Source of the DNA: Metellina segmentata
Lineage: Eukaryota; Arthropoda; Arachnida; Araneae; Tetragnathidae
NCBI GenBank assembly: GCA_947359465.1
Contig: OX375873.1
Span: 132,014,899-132,078,898, forward strand
Reading direction: 5' to 3'
DNA length: 64,000 nt
In this document: piece after piece, positions 57,090 through 64,000 of the stretch
How the letters are laid out: every line of letters starts with the position of its first letter
How positions within the stretch are numbered: position 1 is the stretch's first letter
The notes under the pieces: model-generated
Told to the model about the DNA's origin: nothing
Databases searched by the model: none
The model's input: the letters and a program-made list of their open reading frames with translations, nothing else
Program-made: the position numbers and the translations under genes

Positions 57090-57310
57090 CGTCTCTCAAA
57101 ACCAAGACAACACAGAAATATCGTAGAGGGTTTCACACGTCGAAGCAGGTGCTTTCTGTGCAGTACTTCTACAGAATCACAGAGTGGGCAGCAGGTCTCG
57201 GAGGAGATTCCTAAGCGATGCAAATGAGCAGTTAGGCAGCCATGTCCTGTAATTAGGCCGCAACTGTCTCTCGCCGCTGCTTGTCATGTACCTTCTTGAG
57301 ACATAAGATT
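57090..57310 (-). pseudogene. LINE fragment: C-terminal end of a non-LTR retrotransposon polyprotein
   Basis: Minus-strand translation gives KKVHDKQRRETVA, a one-base frameshift, then LITGHGCLTAHLHRLGIS, SETCCPLCDSVEVLHRKHLL. The TGHG..-..HLHRLG-..-C..C...E..-HLL pattern is the end of the RNase H and cysteine/histidine-rich region seen in Jockey/I/R1-type LINEs. The upstream reverse transcriptase is absent. With the frameshift, this is a short dead 3' fragment, as left by 5' truncation. Confidence 0.75.
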
Positions 57311-57524
57311 CCAGCATTTTGTATTTGTTCTATCTGGAAGATCGTGTTGGCATTTGGAACCGTTGAGTGTTTTACAGGTATAATCAGTTTTGTTTTCCTA
57401 AACAAACTGTTATTTTCTATATATATTACAATGCCCCAGATATCAGTCATAAAACAGTATTAAACAAATATCTGTTTGTAGACTTAAAAAATCGCTCTCC
57501 GCTACTACACAATAAACTCTTTTG

Positions 57525-58255
57525 TTGGTTGCCTCGACGCGGTATCTTAACATTAGCAAAATTGACAACATCTAAATGGACGAGATATCCCGTCCATAAA
57601 GATCTCAGCTCTCGTTATTAGAAGAAAACTGTCCGGATCTCTATATCCTTACTATGAAGAAATTAATCGACTGTTAGATAATCAACATCCGTGTTGATTT
57701 TTTCGACTAGATATTTTATAATTAGCAAAATTGGTAAGATCTTAATGGACGAGTTAGCCCGTCCATAAAGATATCACCTTCTCTCACCAATAGAGGAAAA
57801 CTGTCCAGGTATTAATCTCGTCTATAAAAAAATTAGCAATATCTTGATGATGGTATCTCAACAATAGCAAAATCGACAACATCTTAATGGACGAGATATC
57901 CCCCCCCCGCCCATAAAGATATCCTCTCTCTCGTTATTAGAAGAAAACTGTACAGATCTTGATAGTGTTATAATTTAAAAAAATTAATCGGCTACTAGAC
58001 AACAACACTCGTGTTGATTTTTTCAACTAGGTATTTCATCATTAGTAAAATTGACAAGATCTTAATGGTAAGAGATACCCAGTCCATAAAGATACCATCG
58101 TCTCTCCTCAATAGAGGAAAACTGTCCAGACCTTGATATCGTCTATAAAAAATAATTAAAACATATAACAATATCTTGATGACCAGCTATCTTGCCATCA
58201 GAAAAATTGGTCAGACATTGATGTACGAAATATCTCGTCGAAACCGCTATTAGGT
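57525..58255. mobile_element. TTAA-type MITE array, CGACGAGATATCTCG family, expanded to about 730 bp
   Basis: Begins ttggttgcctcgacgcggta and ends atctcgtcgaaaccgctatt. Inside, a unit of about 180-300 bp (agcaaaattgacaacatct, aatggacgagatat-cccgtc, cataaagat, agaagaaaactgtccagat, ttgatttttt-cgactaga) occurs about three times with changes. This is the largest copy of the family here. Confidence 0.65.
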
Positions 58256-58359
58256 TTCTTACAATTGTTGAATGTTCACACTAAACTATCGTTCAAACTT
58301 CCTACGCTTTCTTCATTCATTCCACAACCGAACACCAGGTTCGAATATTCATATCAAAA

Positions 58360-58960
58360 CTACGATCTGTGTCCACGACGCAACCTACCAATTTTTTTAA
58401 GCACTGGGAAAAGCTAAGCCTGATAGTCCTACCCGTAGATGCTTCCCTGAAAATAACGGAGCCATATCAAGTCTTTTTCAGATCCGATCCACACCTCCAT
58501 ATAAACGAAGCATATTCCAGCAATTCCAAGTTTACGACGTTATACGCAGCGAAGCGTGCGTCGGTCCTAAGACGAGACTTATCCCGTAACAAATGCGATC
58601 GCAGCTTTACATACGAGCATGGGGCGGGAGGAGGAGTCGCCCTAATCCGACTGGGGGTTCCCGATCATTGAGCAGCCCTGATTTATGCATTAATTATTCA
58701 ATCCGTTTAAGTCCTCGGACTGTAACAAATTCGAGTCCGGTGCCGAGGGAGGGCCGGTGTTAAATTCTGTCATTGAAGAGGGGAAAAAAGTGAGAGGCGA
58801 AATCCCGTTCCAAAGTGAAAGGGAAAATCCCGCCCCGCGCTTAGGGACCCCCTGATTTAAATTAGTGGGGGGTCAAGTAATTGTGGTTACGGTTTAGGGA
58901 AAGGGGATGGAGATTATGGGAATTCGAATGCTTTAGATAGGTCATTATGGAAAATGTGCT
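58360..58960. promoter_or_regulatory. GC-elevated unique island
   Basis: G/C-rich blocks at 58610-58660, 58735-58760 and 58815-58875 (gggaaaatcccgccccgcgc, gggaccccctgattta). A 100-codon + frame at 58369-58671 has an ATG and a neutral composition but no domain I recognise. Could be conserved non-coding DNA or, less likely, an exon. Confidence 0.3.
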
Positions 58961-59031
58961 CCGGGAGTGAGAGCGTCCTATAAAATTTGTAGGAATGAAA
59001 TATCTATCAGTTTAAATTCGTACGTATATAT

Positions 59032-59496
59032 TTAACCCTCCAAGTGATTTCGACGAGATATCTCGTTCATCAAGAAATGACCAATTTTGCTAATGACGAG
59101 GTATCTCGTCATCCTTAGGAATTTGATGATTTTTTTATCATAACGAGATTAATATCTGATCGGTTTTCTTCGATTGACGATATATCTCATCCATCAATAT
59201 TTGGTCAGTTTTGATAATGACGAGATATCTCACCGAGACAACCACAATGAAGGTTAATTTGTAACACTTAACCCTCCAAGTGGTTACGATGAGATATGGA
59301 TCGTTCAAGAACCGATTAATTTTGCTAATGACGAGTTATCTCACAATACCTTAATATTTTGATGATTTTTTTAATGATAACGAGATTAAGATGTGATCAG
59401 TTTTCTTCTATTGACGAGATATCATGTCCATCAATATCTGGTCAGTTTTGAGAATGACGAGATACCTCACCGAGACAACCACACAAGGAAGGTTAA
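59032..59496. mobile_element. Two tandem TTAA MITEs, CGACGAGATATCTCG family
   Basis: Copies at 59032-59257 and 59268-59496, each starting TTAACCCTCCAAGTG and ending AAGGTTAA. The 10-bp spacer tttgtaacac is repeated after the second copy as tttgtaaaac, so element and flank were duplicated together. Copies match along their length (gctaatgacgag, aattttgatgatttttttta-type block, tcagttttcttc, gacgagatatc-cat, caccgagacaaccaca). Confidence 0.85.
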
Positions 59497-60884
59497 TTTG
59501 TAAAACTGAATACCAGATAAATAAAATTGAGGCAAATTTTATTCTATTTTTAATTTTATAAAGTTTTTTTTTTTTTTTTTTTGCAGTTTGATACCATTTG
59601 AAGGGTTAATAAGTTTATGCTCTAAGCCGACAAAATACGAAAGTCCATAGGCAAGAAATTACTTTAAGACTTAACTGATTTCAACATTTTAAAGGCGGCT
59701 GCTAGTATTTTACAACTATTTTTCTACATGTTCATAGACAATGCCTCATGAAACTAGGAAATTAATCGACAGCAAAGTTAGCGATTCTGTCTTAAACATA
59801 AAATGATAAATATTTTCAAATTGTGCAACCTATCAGAATTGGGACCTAAGAAGAATACAAATACCAATCAAAGGAGGCCGAATTTCAGTGAATACCATCT
59901 TATTAAAAGTTTAAACCCAGCCATGAATATTTTTTATTACATCAGAATATTCTCAATTCCTCTGATATGACCGCCACCAAGATTGTATGTAAACCTCGAC
60001 CTGATTAGTGGTTCAAACTTCGACAGTTATTTTTCCTTTAAGATGCACCTAGTACTGGAAAAACATTTGGTACTTCAGTTTAAATATATGTGGACAGTTC
60101 CTGAAATTAAAATATATGTGGTTTTTCTTTAAAATACAACTGTCGAAAAGCTCATTCTTTCGACACTTAACATGTATCAGTGTATGTAAACAACTAAATA
60201 AGTGATGCTAATAATAGAATTTAAAATATAATTATTTACTTTGCTGAAGGTTATAAAGTATTCAGTAAAATTCTGTGTACTCATAATTAAAATTTGAAAA
60301 TACATTCATCGTTTAAATATGACCAAATATTAATAGAAGAGACCTGTATTCCAAGGTTTAGAAATATACCTATAAAACACATTACAACTATTACATTCTA
60401 TTTCTGATGATTGTATCAGTGAAAAAGGAAATTCCTAAAATAGTAACATTGAAATGTTTTATTTATCCCGTAGAGAAAACTTTTTAAATATGAGAAAATA
60501 GCCAAAATCTCATTTTAATTTTCTTTTTAATCAGTTTCCAAGTTCAATGGATTCATTCAGAGCTAATGGTTCTTAGAGTTAATTTACCAAAACAAATCAA
60601 TGTAATACCGAAACTACAATTTAAAAAATCATTTCATTTCTTCAAGCAACTCAGACAAACACGAGTTATGAAAAAATGACATGAATTCTTCAAACAAGTG
60701 TGGTTCTCAGGGACACATTTCTTATAGGTGGGGTATACGGGCTTTTGTATATGAGCTTCCCTAACCTGCGGTACATTAGAGATCTTTTCTTTTTCAACGG
60801 GACCCACTGCCTTTAATAAACACGGTGGTCTCGATACGCAATTATTTTCATCACCTTTACATTTTTTTTTGGAGAGACACGGTA
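59497..60884. other. AT-rich DNA, nothing recognised
   Basis: Contains a T run at 59565-59582. No open frame or repeat family supported in 1.4 kb. Confidence 0.45.
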
Positions 60885-61000
60885 TTAGCAGCAGTAGTAT
60901 TGTGAGTTCGAATCCATCCTAGGATCGTCGTGTAAAAAGTGGACTGGTGCACGTTAAGAGAACCAGTGCGATCCTATGTCCGTAATGTCAAATTGGTCAA
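60885..61000 (+). mobile_element. SINE head fragment
   Basis: gacacggtattagcagcagt, B box GAGTTCGAATCC (60903-60914) and actggtgcacgttaa follow the SINE-1 order; the rest is lost. Confidence 0.5.
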
Positions 61001-61499
61001 ATTTTAAAGAACATTTTCTCAGAATCTCTTATGTGCACTGATTTTAATTTTTTTATACAGGCTTTAAAGACACTTTTAAACACTTTAACACAGAAATTAA
61101 AAAAAAATTTATTTGAAGTTCTGAAATTATTTTCTCAACATTTTTTTTTTGTTGAAAAATGATCAGTTTTTATTTTTTTTAACATACAAAATGAACTTTT
61201 CTGAGCAGATAGAACAAATGCCTTTTTTTAAATATGCTATCGAGTATGTTACACTCGTAAACCATTTTTTTTTTCATATTTTCTTGAATAGACTGAAAAA
61301 ATGTTTCTTTTATGGAAAAATTTCACATTTTGAGGTATTGAAGTATAAAGCTTAAAATTTACCTTACTTCAGGTACATGCAGGTGTATTTTTCAAAATTT
61401 ATTTAAAATACTTCTATTCAACGTATCTCTATAAATAATTTATCATTTAAAAAAGAATTGTTTAAACATTTATTTAAATTTATAAAGAAATAAATGAGA
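61001..61499. other. AT-rich DNA, nothing recognised
   Basis: Low-complexity T/A-rich sequence; the 68-codon frame at 61149-61355 is Phe/Lys-rich and unsupported. Confidence 0.45.
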
Positions 61500-61735
61500 T
61501 TTTGGAAGATTTTGTGCACTGGTCCCCTTGAATCTCTCGTGGCCTCAAATGTCCTCCTCACACTGGCTTTGTGTGGAAATTTGGAGAGTTGGGTAATATA
61601 TCAGATGTTGTCCTTGCCCTTCGACCATGGTTCAAAAATACAAGACGTTTCCTTGGATCTTTTCCTATGGCATTAATTCAGGATCGTATAAAAAGTTGCG
61701 TTGCTCCTGTGCGACATTAATTACCTAACTTTCAC
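61500..61735 (+). mobile_element. SINE-1 body and tail
   Basis: gcctcaaatgtcctcctcac, tggaaatttggagagttggg, gaccatggttcaaaaatac, tccttggatcttttcctat and gttgcgttgctcctgtgcga then cattaattacc follow SINE-1 from mid-body to tail. The head is missing. Confidence 0.65.
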
Positions 61736-61759
61736 ATTTGTTGCATGATGTTGTCTAGT

Positions 61760-61830
61760 GCCTGGCCAAATATGATCCTTGATAAATAAAATACCACAAC
61801 CACCAAACATCAATGACGTTCGTAAAGTGC
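61760..61830 (+). mobile_element. SINE-2 tail fragment, reverse orientation
   Basis: cctggccaaatatgatcctt then cacaaccaccaaacatcaat is the reverse complement of the SINE-2 tail. Confidence 0.5.
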
Positions 61831-62039
61831 TAAGCCATAAACAACATTGCAGAAAAAAAAATTACTCCGGAGACAGTTTTTAAAGCCTTAACAAATTCGA
61901 AAACCGATTCTTTCGTCAATTTAATTCCTTAAGAATGCCGAGAGCGCGATTTATTTGGCAGGTATTTATTTCTTCCAACTGAATAGGAAACGGTATATAA
62001 TCATTCCCTTTGTGAAGAAAATTAAGAACTGGGTGAAAG

Positions 62040-62330
62040 TCGGCACATGCTCCACGTTTCAGCACTAAGTGCCGAAATATTCCCCATTCAAAATTACTTC
62101 CATGCAACCCCCTTCCCAACTGAAAGGAAGTGGCCTTCTCTTTGATGTGCGGAAGCTTTTAGGGGTGTCCACATTGTCCTTCCAGCTCTTCGGTTACGCA
62201 AACACATTCCGTGGATTCCACGGACCCCATCCCCCCTCTCCGAAGAGAACGTCGGAACGAGAGAAAAAATAACCCAACCCCTTTATTTTAAAATCACCAC
62301 TCTCTGCAACGCTTTTCAAAAGGCAGGGCC
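62040..62330. promoter_or_regulatory. GC-elevated unique island
   Basis: C-rich block (cccatcccccctctccgaag, aaggcagggccctcatgctc). Opposing 67-codon frames have no domain. Function unknown. Confidence 0.25.
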
Positions 62331-62690
62331 CTCATGCTCGGAGACTGGAAAAGGCCAAAAAATAAATAACAATAACAATAATAATAACACACGGGAGGGA
62401 AAAAAAGAGATCCAAAACATCAAAAACTGGATGGAAAATCACAGCGAACGTATGGAGGAAAAAAAAGCCTCCCAGAATTAAAATACAAAAGCGATTTCTT
62501 ATATATATGAAACAACGACAATAAAACAAAAATATGTACCCGTCGTCTCTCCGAAAGAAAAAAATTTCTATATAAAACCTAAAAAAATCACGTTGTAAAG
62601 ACGATGCGAAGAAGGGGAAAGTAGATAACGACTGAAAGGTTAAAACTGTATCGTTAATCGACGAGAAAAAGTACAATGAAATGGTGTATG
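62331..62690. other. Purine-rich AT DNA
   Basis: A-rich on +, with an (AAT/AAC) tract at about 62360-62390. The 114-codon minus frame is Phe-rich because of the A runs and is not supported. Confidence 0.45.
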
Positions 62691-63005
62691 TCGGGATGGC
62701 GGGGGTGGGTTGGGGGTGGGGATGGATTTTCGGGAGCTTTGCTCTTGTTGTTTTGCTTCATTCCCTCCGTTTTATTACTTAGGACCACGTGATCTGTTCT
62801 TTCTTGGAAGAGCGTCGAGGAAAATCATCTTCCTTTAAGATTTTGGAGGAGCAGGGCTATATTCATCAGCATCGTTGTGTGGGGGTTGGGTCGGAAAGTG
62901 GTCTAAGACCGAGGAGTGAAGGGTGTGGCGGAAGGGCAGGAAGGAGCTTTGAAGTAATCTTCCGGGTATTTGAAATAGTTTCGTGCGGGGGGCGGTTTAT
63001 TTATA
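62691..63005 (+). promoter_or_regulatory. G-rich island with a G-quadruplex-prone run and an E-box
   Basis: 62699-62722 has four G runs of three to five (ggcgggggtgggttgggggt then gggg). A CACGTG E-box lies at about 62787. Further G-rich text continues to 62995 (gcggggggcgg). No exon recognised. Promoter-like composition, but direction and target are unknown. Confidence 0.3.
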
Positions 63006-63124
63006 AGTTTACCCCTTTTCATTAATTTAAATGATTGCTTTATCAACCGAATAGGAATCATTATAAGGATTTCTTGTTTTGCGTATTCCTTTTGAAATAC
63101 TGTGTGTTCCGCTTGGGACTATAA

Positions 63125-63690
63125 TCGCTCTATCTCTTTATTAATATTAAAAAAAGTTATACCGCCACGCTGGATTGAAAACTCGATTCTTAGACGGTTT
63201 TCCGAGAAGGTACGGAACAGAAAATTATCAAATTAACGTGTTTTGTCTGTAATTGTACAGGGAACAAGATGTAGAAGATTTTTTTTTCTAATGCGGCTAT
63301 TAGTTTAAGGTTTATTAAGTGTCAAAGAAGAAAATAAATTTCTAAAGCGATAAGCAAAACACGTACACATTTTCAGCGGCGATTTTTTTTAGAGTACCTC
63401 TAAAAGTAAATGTTTGCACCTCGCCGAGTGTTTTAGAAATTTAATTTGATTCCTCATAATATTTTTTTGAAATTCGGAGAAAATTGGGACATTTTTGTTA
63501 ATACTGTCATATCTAAAGCTTTTTATTTTTTTTAGTTTGAAAACTTCACGGGAAACCTTAGAATGTACTCTTTCTTATGGTACAATTATTTTTGAAATTG
63601 GTTAATAAATAAATTCAATGCAATTGAAAAATAATTACCCAAATTTCGGAATTTTGGGAAAATTTAGTTACTTTGTTCAGCTAGAAGTTA
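63125..63690 (+). mobile_element. Helitron-like element, 5' part
   Basis: Starts A|TCGCTCTATCTCTTTATT and continues with the reverse complement of the elements at 29481 and 45240: taccgcca, tcgattcttagacggttttc, ctgtaattgtacagggaaca, aatgcggctattagtttaag, tagagtacctctaaaagtaa, aatttttttgaaattcgga-type text and gtactctttcttatggtaca. Similarity fades after about 63665; no 3' hairpin end is seen before the window ends, so it is 3' truncated. Confidence 0.65.
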
Positions 63691-64000
63691 GTGACCTCAA
63701 GATTATTAGATAAAATATACTTTGTAGTTTATTATTACTTTGTAGTTTATTATTAGATATATTATACTTAGTAGTTAAGTTAGTTTCAAGCGTACTCATT
63801 TTGAGATGTTTCGTTGTATCACATCGAAGGTCACCATAGTCTGTGCAAGAAATACCTGTTGAATATTAGGTGTTCCGAGATTTGAGCTACATTTCCTTGT
63901 AATGGAGACTTTAGGGGACTCATACATCCCCAATGGACAGTCGGATTAAGTCAATCCTCGGATACCTGTACCACTTCAGATGGAGGCTTGTGATCTTTTT
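63691..64000. other. Unassigned DNA at the window edge
   Basis: A short direct repeat, ctttgtagtttattatta, occurs twice near 63720-63755. Nothing else supported. Confidence 0.4.

Noticed and set aside
58369..58671. 100-codon + frame in a GC island
   Set aside because: Balanced composition makes it the best of the rest, but no family, signal peptide or splice donor was recognised; kept only as part of the island.
62332..62676. 114-codon Phe-rich minus frame resembling a membrane protein
   Set aside because: Arises from A-rich low-complexity DNA on the + strand.

Overview
The window looks like repeat-dense, AT-rich, non-coding DNA from an animal, most likely an arthropod. The basis is: tRNA-derived SINEs with polymerase III A and B boxes, mariner, Tc1 and hAT transposase remains, Helitron-type ends, a LINE fragment, long (TG)n/(TA)n/(CT)n microsatellites, and no prokaryotic gene organisation. 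Nearly every open frame of 60-160 codons falls in repeats or low-complexity DNA. I cannot name the species; arachnid or insect is only a guess.

The only convincing piece of a host gene is on the minus strand at 11306-11360. It is a short first coding exon encoding a signal-peptide-like N-terminus, starting in a strong translation context and ending at a good splice donor. A GC-rich 5' leader/promoter block lies upstream (11361 to about 11760). The rest of that gene would lie to the left, across an intron of at least 11 kb filled with repeats; I see no second exon. Several other islands of higher GC, non-repetitive sequence (about 37300-37690, 43380-43690, 51030-51500, 58360-58960, 62040-62330, 62690-63005) are candidate regulatory or conserved non-coding DNA, with no recognisable protein.

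Layout. 1-11 kb: Helitron remnant, SINEs, a fold-back repeat, several tandem duplications, TTAA-flanked elements with a triplicated end. 11.3-11.8 kb: first exon and promoter. 12-16.5 kb: broken mariner and SINEs. 16.5-20 kb: mostly AT-rich DNA. 20-28 kb: non-autonomous hAT, (TG)n tract, pogo/Tigger-like MITE with a long hairpin, Tc1 pseudogene, AT minisatellite, TTAA MITEs. 28.5-33.5 kb: SINE, two abutting Helitron-like elements, tandem repeats. 34-40 kb: snap-back MITE, second mariner copy, two hAT elements. 41.9-43.3 kb: SINE unit triplicated between (TA)n tracts. 45-48.7 kb: two Helitron-like elements around a 737-bp TTAA-flanked element. 49-55 kb: TTAA MITE, 33-bp minisatellite, hAT MITE, solo-LTR candidate. 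55-60 kb: SINE, LINE fragment, many TTAA MITEs. 60-64 kb: SINE pieces, GC islands and a Helitron start near the right edge.

The elements make no pathway together. The interest is in structure: four hAT insertions still have their 8-bp target duplications, three SINEs have 9-15-bp duplications, several unrelated terminal repeats all sit on TTAA, and Helitron, hAT, SINE and TTAA elements each show tandemly duplicated ends or units. No CRISPR array, operon or intact transposase was found.
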